DNA of 64,000 bases from assembly GCA_019787685.1 (NCBI GenBank), contig JAHNUO010000030.1, forward strand, positions 62,001 to 126,000, written 5' to 3'. The position numbers were made by a program, and so were the translations under genes. Under the pieces are notes generated by a model, which had not been told where the DNA came from, made no database searches, and saw nothing but the letters and a program-made list of their open reading frames with translations. This document shows, in pieces, positions 45,857 through 57,378 of the stretch. Position 1 is the stretch's first letter. Each line of letters starts with the position of its first letter. The stretch comes from Chiua virens. Taxonomy: Eukaryota; Basidiomycota; Agaricomycetes; Boletales; Boletaceae.

Positions 45857-47927
45857 ATGTCTGAACTTGACGCTGACCTCTACGGTGGTAGGACTTTTAT
45901 GTTTGAGGCTTGAACCCACCTGATGTTTCTGTAACAGATCTCTACGAAAACGACGAAGCTGACTTCGCGTCCGCTGTCGAATCACACGAAGTCAAAATGG
46001 ATGAACCCAAGGCAGAGCTCCTCCCGGAAATACCACCCTCTCCAACTGCAAAACCTCCCGAGGCTAAGCCGGAACAGCCAGCAACTATTCTCGCTCCCCA
46101 GCTAACAAGGTTAGAAGGTATCGAATATCGTGACGACCCAACTGCAACGTCGGCGCAATCGGGCTCCTCTCCGCAAAATGCGCCACAACAAATTCCCACG
46201 TATCAACAACCCTCTGATTATTTAGTAGACGTTTCACATTCCGGCTCGTATGACCGCCCTCATATGCCCGAGCGCAGCATACGACCCTCAGAGATGAAGG
46301 ACGAAGGGTGAGTCGCTTGCAATTTTTATGCTGATCATGTACAGTTTTCCGTTATTGCGCTCGTCGGTATTACTGGGTTGTCGCCAAGTAAAAGTGTAGT
46401 CGGTCTATCATCGTCTCGCCTAGCTACACGGAGGTCTGTCGACTAGGACTAGGCTAGCTCTAGCGTACAGTCTAGTCTAGGCTAGGCTAAAACAACCCTC
46501 CAGAGACAGTAGCGTCCTCTTCATTTCTCCTCTGTTATAACGTCTCCTGTCCTTTGCAGATAACTAATAGCAACCTTGCTTTTTTCATATCTCCATCCCC
46601 TACCGCGTTCATCCTTGTCAACCTTGTGCGCGTGTCCAACTCGCGTTTCTATCTTTAGCAAGATGTTCATTGGTGGACTCAACTGGGATACAACCGATGG
46701 TACTTAAATTATCATTAATCTTGCTGTAACCGTTCAGTAGTACTAAAATTAGCGTCTCTCCGTACCAGAGTCGCTCAGGAACTACTTTGCACAGTTCGGT
46801 AAAGTAGACGCATGTACTATCATGCGTGATGCCGCTGGGCGATCACGGTGTTTCGCCTTCTTGACGTTTGAAGATCCAGCGAGCGTTAACGCGGTGATGG
46901 TACGGGAACACTTTTTGGATGGCAAGATTGTACGTACATTGCTGTATTTATTATGTGGATTACGTCTGCTCATATATGTTTTTCGTGATATGAAGATTGA
47001 TCCTAAACGAGCAATACCAAGACAGGAACACCAACGTGCGACCAAGCTGTTCATCGGTGGCCTTGCAGGCAGCGTGACGTCTGAATCCATGCGCGAATTT
47101 TTCTCTCAGTTCGGAAAGGTCATTGATTCCACTGTAATGCTCGATCGGGAGACGGGACGGAGTAAAGGTTTCGGTTTTGTTTCCTTCGAGGATACCAATG
47201 TCCAGCCTTTCCTTGGTTTTGGTAACCTCCAGATTGACGGTAAACTGGTGAGTCTCGACAATTGCCAGCCTTGACCTAAATACTGACTTTGTAAATACAG
47301 ATTGATGTGAAATTGGCACAACCGCGGTACCAGCGAGACAATTTCCAGGAGGATGGTGGGACACAACCATACGGAAACCCCCGCGGTGGTGCCGGCGCGA
47401 GTGGAATAGCTGCGGGTGGCGGTTTCAATGGGCAGACGGGTGGTGGTGTTAATTTCCCTGGCGTTCAAGGAAATGCGGGGCCCATGGGTGCGACTCCGGG
47501 AGGTAACACGCCGTTTGACCCGCAGGCGCTGGCACAATTGTATACAAGAATGTTCCAGATGGCTGGTGCAGGCGGTATGATGGGCGGTATGGGCATGAGC
47601 CCAATGATCGGTGGCATGGGCACTGGCATGAATACCGGTGGGTACGGTGGGGGCATGGGGGGTATAGGTAGGGGAATGGGCGGTGGAATGGGCGGCGGAA
47701 TGGGCGGCGGAAGTAGCGGTGCTGGGATGGGAACCGGAGCGGGCAGAGGAGGACAGGGAATGGTCCAAGGCGGTCCACCGACTGGCCCAAGCGGATTGGG
47801 CCCGAATGTTCCCCGTGGTCCTCGAGGTGCTCAAGGCGGTGCAGGAGGATCTGGCGGACCTGGGGCGGGACCACAACGTGCCGGCCAACGTGGTCAGCAT
47901 AGCTATCACCCCTATGCGCGGTCATGA
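45857..47927 (+). CDS. HRP1: hnRNP A/B-type RNA-binding protein with two RRMs (HRP1/NAB4-like)
   Basis: ATG 45857 (MSELDADLY) joins over a short intron to an acidic, Pro/Gln-rich N-terminal region. After a long intron (about 46309-46659) RRM1 begins KMFIGGLNWDTTDESLR, with RNP1 RCFAFLTF. RRM2 has KLFIGGLAGSVTSESMREFF and RNP1 KGFGFVSF (about 47160-47185). The C-terminus is strongly Gly/Met-rich (from about 47380: MGGMGMSPMIGGMGTGMN) and ends HSYHPYARS. Two adjacent RRMs with a Gly-rich tail fit HRP1/NAB4, the cleavage factor IB subunit that binds polyadenylation efficiency elements. Other hnRNP A/B or Musashi-type proteins have the same layout, so the symbol is provisional. Confidence 0.82.
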
Positions 47928-48287
47928 TTGCCCTTGTTCGGACGCGGACCTCGCACTCAAAATCTAGATGGGTGCCAATTCTGTGCACCTCTCGCTCTCC
48001 GTGGTAGTCGTATTTTCGTTAACTTTATAACCTATGGTGATGTTTCGTTCTTTGACATGCTAGCAAGTACAGTAGATAATTTTGATGCTGCTGCCTAGTA
48101 CCGCCACTACATATCAAGGTTAAGTTGTGTGTGGCGGTGCTCTTTGATCGAACGACTCGGAGGGAAACGAGGTCGACTAGCTTGTTGACCTTTTTCTTTC
48201 ATACAACTGCATTCACGTTGAACTACGACACACCTATCGAACAGCAAGCCAAATCCTATACAGAGCCTTCTCGAGAGACCCCCTAGA
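47928..48287. other. Intergenic, no gene
   Basis: 3'UTR of the HRP1-like gene and promoter of the anoctamin gene. No repeat and no convincing frame. Confidence 0.5.
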
Positions 48288-50708
48288 ATGCCCCCATACG
48301 TCGATGTAGTCGTCGTCTTTCGCGCGGCGTCAAAGGGCGCACCGCTATCCAAGGAGCAGACACGTAAAAACGCGGCGAAAACAGAACGCCAATATACGAG
48401 GCTCATGGAGACCCTCACTCGGGCAAACTTGAAGGCGGTCGGGCGGCGTGGGGAGAATCAAGACCAGCTCCTCATCCTCGTCACCTGTCCGCCCACTCTG
48501 CTCCTGCAATTGGTTCATCGAGAACGGTAAGTTGGTCTTACATCTCAGGTATATTGAACTAGTTCTACGTTCTCTAATCGCACATATGCATTCTGCCTCA
48601 GATATTCCGACTTTTTATGTGGTCTTCCAATGACGAGGTTGCCTTCCGCGGAGGCAGACCTCGATTCCGCACCGCTCTCCTCTGCGGATCGCGTGCGACT
48701 CGTACATGCATACATCACATCGACTCCACACGGCGGTGGTCTAGGAATCATACCAGGCTGTGAAGAATGGGATCTCGTACAATCCGTAATGGCACTCCAC
48801 AACCACGAATTCAACGACCAATGGATACGACTATGGACACGGCATAGAATAGCTTCGATGGAGCTCGAAAAAATACGAGATCAGGTGTGTTTCCTTGTCT
48901 GGTCGCTCCACGCTAAGCTTAACAAAGGGATTAGTTTGGCGATTCAGTCGCTCTCTATTTCTTTTTCTTGACCGCATATACACGCGCCCTTATTTTCCCG
49001 TCCGTACTCGGCGTTCTTTTCTATTTCTTTGGTATCCCATACTCTGCGATTTATTCGTCGCTTTTGTTTATATGGTCCGTTGTGTTCGTCGAATGGTGGC
49101 GTCTTCAAGAACGCATCCTTTCTGTTCGATGGTGTACGCGCGGGTCTTTCCGTGTGGAGAAACGAAGGGCAGATTTTATCCCTGGTTTTCCGTGGTGGAG
49201 GAAAGAGGCAAGAAAGATGGCAAGCATACCCGTCATATTACTGTTTGCCAGCGTCCTCGCCATCGTTTTGACAGGAGTGTTCGTCCTGGAGGCGTTTGTG
49301 ACGCAACTATATAAGGGTCCTGGCCTTCGAATTGTAGTAAGTCTCGTTCACTCACGGCGAGTGCTTCGAATGGCTCATTCCCTCAAAGGCTTTTACTCCG
49401 ACCCTCCTATTTTCAGCATTGGTTCCACGATTACTTGGAGTTTACAAGACTATCGCGCAGCGGTATACGGACTGGGAGAATCATGCACACCAATCTAGTC
49501 ATGCGAATTCTCTGAGCATCAAAGTATTCACTTTGTCCGCCGTTAATGCCTATCTTGGTCTCGCGCTTTCTGCATTTGTCTACGTTCCATTCGGACAGAT
49601 GGTAATGTCCCTCGTTCAACAGCATCTTTTCTCTGGCCCCCAAGGAGTAACGACCGCGATCCTGGAAAGGCTGAATCTCAATATTACCGATACCTTGAAG
49701 TTTACATTAGGAGCCAGGGGAGTAATCACGCAGTCGGCTGCAGGAGCTATGACCGCGAAAAGCCTGTTCGAAGCGGATACTGCTCGCGCTCGACTCAAGT
49801 TGAATCCTTCTCGGTTACAGGAACAGATGTTTGCGTTCTCGGTTACCAATCCAATATTGGATAATGTCCAGGACGTCGTTTTACCATTCCTAATGCGAGC
49901 CATCGGATCGTTTCGCGCTGGCAAGGGATTCAGAAACGGTGGCGGGAAAGGGATCGGGAAGAAGAAACGCGTTGCTTTTGATGATGAACCAGCCGGACAA
50001 ACCCACGACGACGTGCAAACACGAGAAGAGCGCGAATTCCTGGAGACCGTGCGGAGCGAAGCCTGCCTTCCCGAGTACGACACTTTCGACGATTATAGCG
50101 AGATGGTGACCCAATTCGGGTACGTTGCGCTGTGGTCAACGATATGGCCCCTGGCGCCGCTTATGGCGCTCCTGAACAACTACATCGAAGCGCGCTCGGA
50201 CGCGTTCAAAATCGCGGTGCACGAGAGGCGACCAATTCCAGTCCGCACCGACACCATTGGTCCGTGGCTGGAATCTCTTTCGTTTTTGGCGTGGCTATCT
50301 GCGGTAACGAATTCTGCGCTGGTATACATGTTCCGTACGCCGTTCAATGGTTTGGCTGCGGAGAATGAGAATCCGCATGAAGACCACGTGGATACCGCAA
50401 TCAAGGATTTGCTTGTCTCCGCATTCCTGATCGCACTTCTTGCGTCACACGTGTACTTTGTTGTCCGCGCCGTCGTCCGACACACTCTCGAGGTTGCGTT
50501 ATGGAGAGGCAGCAAAGAGATGAAGGAGGTTGATCGGGTGGAGAGAGAGATCAAGCAAAAATACCTTGCCCAGTCCCCTTCCACTCCAGTGGAGAGTCAA
50601 CTGGACTCAAAACACTCGATCTGCATGCAAAACATGGAAGATTGGGCATCCTTTTGGGCCAAAGATGAGGGCCTGGAAGAAATCCGCAAATCGGACAAGG
50701 ATGAATGA
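48288..50708 (+). CDS. Anoctamin/TMEM16 family membrane protein (Ist2-like)
   Basis: ATG 48288 starts a cytosolic domain (MPPYVDVVVVFRAASKG) running through SADRVRLVHAYITSTPHGGG. Introns lie near 48530-48600, 48884-48932 and 49337-49416. Membrane part: FLTAYTRALIFPSVLGVLFY, SSLLFIWSVVFVEWWRLQE, IPGFPWWRKEARKM, a helix IPVILLFASVLAIVLTGVFV, FTLSAVNAYLGLALSAFVYV, and the family block EYDTFDDYSEMVTQFGYVAL, then WPLAPLMALLNNYIEARSDA. That block carries the conserved acidic residues near the Ca2+ site. About 740 residues and roughly ten segments. Fungal members tether cortical ER to the plasma membrane or scramble lipids. The C-terminal tail is short, without the long basic tail of yeast Ist2. Confidence 0.88.
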
Positions 50709-50964
50709 AGTAACTTGCAGCCCATATTGGTTAGTATTTGTGCCCGTGTCTTGAAATTGTGATATAGCCTGCTTGATTACACACTTTGTCTGTTTTCCGT
50801 ACATATCAAACGTCACGCGTCACGTTCCGGCTCTGTCCTCGTTTTACGCAGTATATAGACCCTTGTATTCTGTATCGTACACCATCGAGTTATTCGTAAT
50901 GGACACCAAAAGGTTCGTACATGGTAAATTTCGAGCCACCAAGGAACTTGAGATCATTAACGAT

Positions 50965-53562
50965 TTAAATTCTTGAAAATCTACTCTGCCTGTGATCCAC
51001 TGTCGCACACCTCTCCCAAGGCAAGACCTCGCCGCGATCTGTTACCCCCTGAACGAAAAACCTTACTCCCACCTGTTCCACCCAGCCAGTGGGGAAACAG
51101 GCCCGTTCTACATAAAGCCTGTTTGCGTGCCCGCCGATGCCCGTGGTACCGATAAACACCGCGTTCTCGGGGTCCGCATTCACAGAGACGTCCAACGGTA
51201 CCGCGTAGACATTGAAGTACACGAACTTTGGGAAGCGGCAAGTAGGTGTGTCGTGCAAGAGCCACGCCGGCGTTGTGGACTCTTTGTCGTCGACGTCGAC
51301 ATCTTCGGGGATAAACGTGGAGGCTATGTCCCACGCGAGAATTCCTTCGAGAGGGTCGGCTGTATGTCGGGTGGGTGTGAACTTGGCCCCGGTGATGGAA
51401 GGTGTACCGATGGAAACAGATTGGGAAGATGGCGTGGCGTAAATGGCAAGCTGGCCGAGGAAAAGGGAGACTGTAACTTGGGCGGAGGGGACCGTGGGTT
51501 TGATGTCGACTAGGAAACCTATTGCGACTAGCTCGGTAGTTTGGTCCGGGGTTGAGGTAGAAGTGAAGTTGATGACCTGCTGTGTCCATCCGTAGGGAAG
51601 TTCAGTGATGGTGACTAGACTGACGGTCAACGGCGTGCTATGACTCTTCGACAGAGATTTGACATAAAGGTAAGGACTGAAGTCAACGTCGGTGTCCGCA
51701 ATGGTCTTGTAGACCACGCGGGCTTCGAATGACTCTCGAGTTGTCACAGCGAGGGACTGCACGGGCAGCCAGATGGCTTTGACGGCATTTTCTAACTCGT
51801 TTCCGGCATGCGTGAGGGTCAATTTTAGCGTATTTCCTCCGTTATAGCCATCTGTCATGTCGAGGGTGGTCGATGCAGTGGGAAGAGCTTCATCCTGCTC
51901 GGCACCGTGCCAAGAAGGAGTAGGCCACGGCCAGACAAGATTGCCAATCGAACTCTGCTTATCGATGTCTGTCCACCCATCATTCGTGCCCAGGACCTTC
52001 TTCCCCTTTACGAACCAAAAATACCCGACGCCGGGAGAAAAGTTGGTGTAGAAGGTAAAGTGGAATGGGTCAGGTGGTGGCAAGTCTAGGAAGAACGCGG
52101 TGGCGGGCTTGAACGGACCCTCTGGAGAATCCGGGACAGGAATAATCTCCCCAGGTTTGAGTGGACCGAGCCAAAACTTCCGCTCATTTTCCCACCAAGT
52201 TTTCCAGTTTTTCTCTGGGTTCTCTGTTACACCTTCCCAAGTCCATCCTGGAGCGAAGATCGCTGTGCTGAAGCCCAGGGGGCTGGTGTGCGTGAAAGCA
52301 CGGTAGCAACAGAAACCACTGTCACCGTATTGCCCACGACCGGGCCAGACATCAACACCTGAGTAAATGCTTTGGAGAGTCTTTGTGGCAGCGATGGGCC
52401 GTGGATCCGTCGAAGGACCAGGAACAGGGGTTGGGTGGGTGAGATTTGTAAAATATTGGATCATCGAAGTTTGGGTTTCAGGTTTCCACTACCATATCAC
52501 TTTCAGCATCTCTGGGACTGCAGTTGTGTATGCACTCACCCAATAATTGGTGAAAAATGAATCGGAGACGAGGAAAAATGGCAGATTATAACCATTGATT
52601 CTATTTTGATGCCATATGAACCCATCATATATGACACTGTCGTACCTGATTTGCCGTTGAAATCTTCTACGTTAAGATGTGCGCAGAATGAACGGCTCAC
52701 CACATAACTTCCGCGTGGGGGCCAATTCTAGCTCGGAGTTCAGCTCTGAGTAACAAAATCCATGCAGCCAGAGCTCGTGCATGACCAGCCTTGTACGGTA
52801 GCGGAGCCTCGAAGTTAAGTAGGTAGCCATCGAAACCACGCTGGTGTGCTAATTCCGCAAGGACGACAGCGTAACGTTGGGAGATAGGTATCTTTTCATC
52901 CCTGACGACGTGAGCAGCGCGGCCTACAACAAGTTGAAGGCAATCTGGCTGGGACTCGACGTGTTCAAATATCCTGCAAGACTAATGGAGTGGAGCGTGG
53001 AATGGTTGGCTCGGTTACGCTTACAATGTGCCTAGCATTTTAGTGCCTTGCTTGTGCGCAGCATTGATCCACCCAGATGGAGGGATAGTAACCCGGTTAT
53101 GCGAGAAACTACACGCTTGGTCGTCAGACGTCCCCGCGACGGAAACCTACGTACTAAACAAAAGTGTCGCAGAGTGGCCAAAAATTGAAGGTATAGCATA
53201 AGCTTGAAGGAGACTCGGTATATCCACCCTATCGATTGATAATGTTAGGTTACACCCGTCCGAGGTGCTCTCGATCGGACACGATTATGGTATTACAGTG
53301 GATTGGTTCACTGACTTTAAAGTCGTGACAGATCTGGTCGACAAATAAGAAGCGACCGCGCAACGCTGGAGTGTATATCTCCTACCAGTAATTTCCCCCT
53401 ACTTTGCGACTGTTCATCGATGTCGGGACGGGGCTGGTAAGGCAATACTCCGGACAGCTTATCATGTGGCTGAGCGAACCATACATCAAGCTCAGCGAGA
53501 GACTTGAAGTACGGCGCTTCATCTCTGACGAGATCCGAATGTCTTTCACCACGCAAAGGCAT
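50965..53562 (-). CDS. Endo-beta-N-acetylglucosaminidase, GH85 family (cytosolic ENGase)
   Basis: ATG 53562 gives MPLRGERHSDLVRDEAPYFK, then SLAELDVWFAQPHDKLSGVL. Short exons follow (GYTESPSS, YTFNFWPLCDTFV, FSHNRVTIPPSGWINAAHKQ). The catalytic stretch GFDGYLLNFEAPLPYK has the Asn-x-Glu pair at about 52808-52816. Next are AWILLLRAELRARIGPHAEV and FIWHQNRINGYNLPFFLVSD, then a long C-terminal exon (52464-50965) with SGVDVWPGRGQYGDSGFCCY and beta-rich modules. The enzyme cuts within the chitobiose core of N-glycans. No signal peptide, as in cytosolic ENGases clearing free or misfolded glycoprotein glycans. Five or more short introns. It is divergent from RNA14 over 170 bp. Confidence 0.88.
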
Positions 53563-53732
53563 AGTGCAGTTTGAGAACTACGGCAAGAACTACGGAATAT
53601 GCTAAGTAGTTGCGTGTTGTGGATGCGGATGATCGCTGGTCAAGGAGCGTGGGAAATGTTTGTCGGGTTGCAAGTTTAACGACTTCCGCCTTCCCTTTTG
53701 AAACGTTTTTTCGACGGTTCCACTTGTTGGCA

Positions 53733-56700
53733 ATGTCTGACCAGCAAGACATACAAATCGACAATGGGACTCCTACGGAAGCCACATCCCAAGACGTCTA
53801 CAACCCAAATGGTGATAAGACCCAGCCGACCGAGGAAATTTTGAATGCCCTCAACGCGCTCAATTCAAAGTCCATCTCGACTGCTCCTCAAAACGGCCAC
53901 GGACTTGACCCTGTTCAGCCAGAGACGCCTCGGGATTCTCTGCAAGAGCCACCTTCTGAATGGGATGCATTGCGCGAGAAACTGCGCGGACATCCGCAAG
54001 ACCCAGAAGGCTGGAACAAGCTTGTTGACATCGCCGAAAATTCAGGCGATCTCGAACAAATAAAACAAACATATGAAGCTCTCCTTGAAGTGTATCCAAA
54101 CACGGTATGATGTCTTTTTACGACCTTCAAATAGTGCGGTCTGACGCAAGTCTGATCCAAGTCCTCTGCCCAAATTGCCTATCTCAACCACTTCTTGAGC
54201 CCCGGTTTATTCCAGTATGCTGAGGAATTGTTCAAGAGATTCTTGAGAACGTCACCCCTAGTCGATCTGTGGAAGTTTTATCTCACCTATGTCAGGTCAG
54301 TAAGGATGTGATCAAAATCCGAGGATGAACGGCACATTGAAGATTCTCTTTAGGCGAGTGAATACGTCCCCAGCCAGTCGGGAAGCAGTTAGCAGGGCCT
54401 ACGAATTCGCTCTCAATCGTATCGGTCAAGACAAGGATAGTGGTGAAATATGGAGCGACTATATTCAGTTCCTCAAGGCAGGAGAGGTACGTCTATTCTT
54501 ACATTTCTCGAGCTCTGCTTACGCATATACTAGACGTCAACGACCTGGGAGGAGCAACAAAAGATGGATGCTCTTCGTAAGGTCTACCATCGAGCCGTGC
54601 AGATTCCCCTTGAAAACGTCGAAAAACTCTGGTCTGAGCTTGAGGCATTCGAGAACTCGTTGAACAAAATCACGGTATGATCTATGACCGGTTCTCACCC
54701 TCACCACCCCATTCACCGTCTGATAGGCGAAAAAGTTTATGACTGATTTATCTCCGTCGTACATGCAAGCACGGACTGTGCTTCGTCAGTTGCAGAGGCA
54801 CCTTGGGCCTTTGTTTCCGCCACCTCCAGCGTCGTCGACATCGCGACCACCGATATACCTACCTCCGGCTCCAACATTCAACGCAGCTGAAAGGGCTCTT
54901 GTGGGTTCTTGGAAGACCTATCTGAAATGGGAAGAGAGCAATCCACTTGAGTTCGAGGAAAAAGACAAAGCAACACTGATCTCCCGTATACAGGGAGTTT
55001 ATCGTAAAGCCGTCATCCGCATGCGATATTACAGCGAAATATGGCAAGTCATATTTGATTTGACATATCGTTTCCCAATAGCTCATCCGACCCACAGGTA
55101 TATGGCATCCGTGTGGAACACGAGTATCGGTAAGCAGGAGGAAGCGTCGAACATCCTCAAAACTGGTATGGAAGCAAACCCTACAAGCTTCTTGCTGCAT
55201 TTCGCGTATGCCGAAGCACAGGAAGGCCGCAAGGAGTATGGCGAAGTGAATACGACATTCGACAAGCTTCTTGATTCCCTTCGTGCCGAACTCGAAGAGC
55301 TTGAGAGTCGAGTGAATTCAGTGAATTCATCGTTCTCGTCTGATGCGTCTGGTCGCATTGCGCCTGTGGGAGCTTCGAATATGACTAGTACATCGGTGAC
55401 GGGGCTCACAGAGGCGGGGACGGTGTCGACCAACTCATCTTTCGCCACCCAGGCTTCTGAGGAGAAACCGCCTAAATCAAAGGAGCTACAAGAACGTCGG
55501 ACAGAGTATGGACTTGTTTGGATCATGTATATTCGATATGCTCGTCGTGCGCATGATCTCAAGACATTTCGAGCAATATTCGCCAAAGCCCGAAAGGATC
55601 GCTGGACGCCTTGGGAGGTCTACGAAGCTGCAGGTATGTCCGAGTGGAAGGTGTAATTGATTGTAGAGTTAATAAGTACTGCAGCGCTGATGGAGTACCA
55701 CTGCAACAAAGATGGCGGGATGGGAGTTGCATCCCGTATCTTCGAGAAAGGTCTGGAAAGTTTCGGTGACGAGATTGAATTTGTGTTGAGATATCTTGGC
55801 TTCTTGATATCCGTCAACGATGACAACAGTGGGTGGTCCCGATACTGCTCGCTTATAATCAACCTGATTATGCATATGTTCCAGATGCCCGCGCATTGTT
55901 TGAGCGCGTTATCCCAACATTTTCCGCTGAGCGCGCTCGGCCGCTTTGGGAAAGGTGGGCACGTTATGAATATCAATTTGGCGATCTCGAAGCTGCACAG
56001 AAGCTTGAGAAGCGTATCGCCGAAGTTTACCCAACAGGTGAGTTGGCATAGCTTTGGCCAAGCCGACGGAGCTAATCGACCCGTCCGTGAGATCCCCCAA
56101 TCAAGCGCTTTGCACAGCGACACACGTATCTTGGTACAGATGCTATTGCGGCGAGAGACCTTGGTTTTGCTATGGCAGGTCGTCAGCCTGTCGGAACCTC
56201 GTCTTCCACTTCGTCTCTTGAGAAGCGTACAGATTCCTTGTTGTCAATATCATCCGCTGCACACATGCAGCCGTCCCAGCCGTCTTCAAAGAGGCAGCCC
56301 TCGCCTGAACTGAAACGTCGCGAAGAGTCTGTCAAACCAGAGTTTGCCCCACCAGCGAAGCGTCCGAGGCCAATGTCCCCCCCTCGCGACAGAGATCGCG
56401 ATAGGTTTTCTGACGGGCCAAGAAAGCGCTTTGGTAGCCCAGCAGCGTGGGAGAAGGATCGAGATAGGGAGTCTCATCCAATAAAGAGAGACCGAGAGCC
56501 CGATGACAAATCAACTACGTTACCTACTGTCCTCTCATGGTTTGTCGGTCAATTGCCAAATCCAACGTCCTTTGATGGTGAGTCCACCCTCGCTTTTCTA
56601 TTGTTCGGCTACTTCAAAAGGAAATCTGACTCGCCATGGGTGATTTTGTCATTTCGTTTCTATAGGACCCATATTCAGGACCGATGATCTTATGATGCTG

Positions 56701-56885
56701 TTCCGAAATGCTGTAATCCCGAGTGCCACGCGGCGACCGAGCCCGCCGCCTCCACCGCCTCCGCCACGTATGTTGCTATTCTTTTTAGACGTGCGGTGAC
56801 CTGACTTACTTTTCTAGGTGGGCGTCCCCCGCCAGATTATGGACCTTACCAAGGACCCGGAGGAGGCCGAGGTCGTCGATACTAA
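53733..56885 (+). CDS. RNA14: mRNA 3'-end processing protein RNA14 (CstF-77 homologue)
   Basis: ATG 53733 ([20 protein letters not shown]) leads to a disordered start, then HAT repeats: [60 protein letters not shown], then [55 protein letters not shown] units, and [20 protein letters not shown], with [20 protein letters not shown]. After about 56170 comes a Ser/Pro/Arg-rich tail. The conserved C-terminal motif follows ([20 protein letters not shown], split by an intron), then a poly-Pro and Gly/Arg end ([15 protein letters not shown]), with stop at 56883-56885. RNA14 scaffolds cleavage factor IA for pre-mRNA cleavage and polyadenylation. Many short introns and no damage seen. Confidence 0.9.
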
Positions 56886-57378
56886 TTCATCATCGTGTCT
56901 TATTTTCTTTCGTATTCTTGTTCATGACTTATTATCTGCTGTTTTCCGCGTGCATTTTGAAAGTGGAATTCGTTTTCGATTGCACAAGGTCACGAACGAT
57001 AGTATACCAATGCCGTCGATATATGTCACATCTTAGCAGGTGCCTTTGGCGACAAAAACAATGAAATAGACGAATAAGAAGACGAATGTGACAAAAACTG
57101 TGCAAAAGTTGATTGGGAAAGAACAAATGTAGCCCGCGAAACAATCTCGATTGTCTACGGGAAGGGGTCAATGGTCATGCATTGAATCACGTGTTCTACT
57201 GTTGGCATGAAGCTCCACGTGGCAAATCATCGGATCCGTGAGCTGGAAATAGACTAACCCCCGATTTGTCATACACTTATCTCCGTCCCGCGTCCGAATA
57301 AAACCGGGTCTCACTTCGACGCTCAACAATTTCGTGCCCTTTCCACGGCTAGGTCAACCACCGCGTAGATCTCGCACA
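56886..57378. other. Intergenic, no gene
   Basis: RNA14 3'UTR and promoter of the MFS gene. An AATAAA lies at about 57297-57302, within 80 bp of the next ATG. No repeat or coding signal. Confidence 0.45.

Noticed and set aside
47106..47909. 267-codon minus-strand frame rich in His, Ala and Thr
   Set aside because: Shadow of the Gly/Met-rich coding region of the RRM protein on the other strand.
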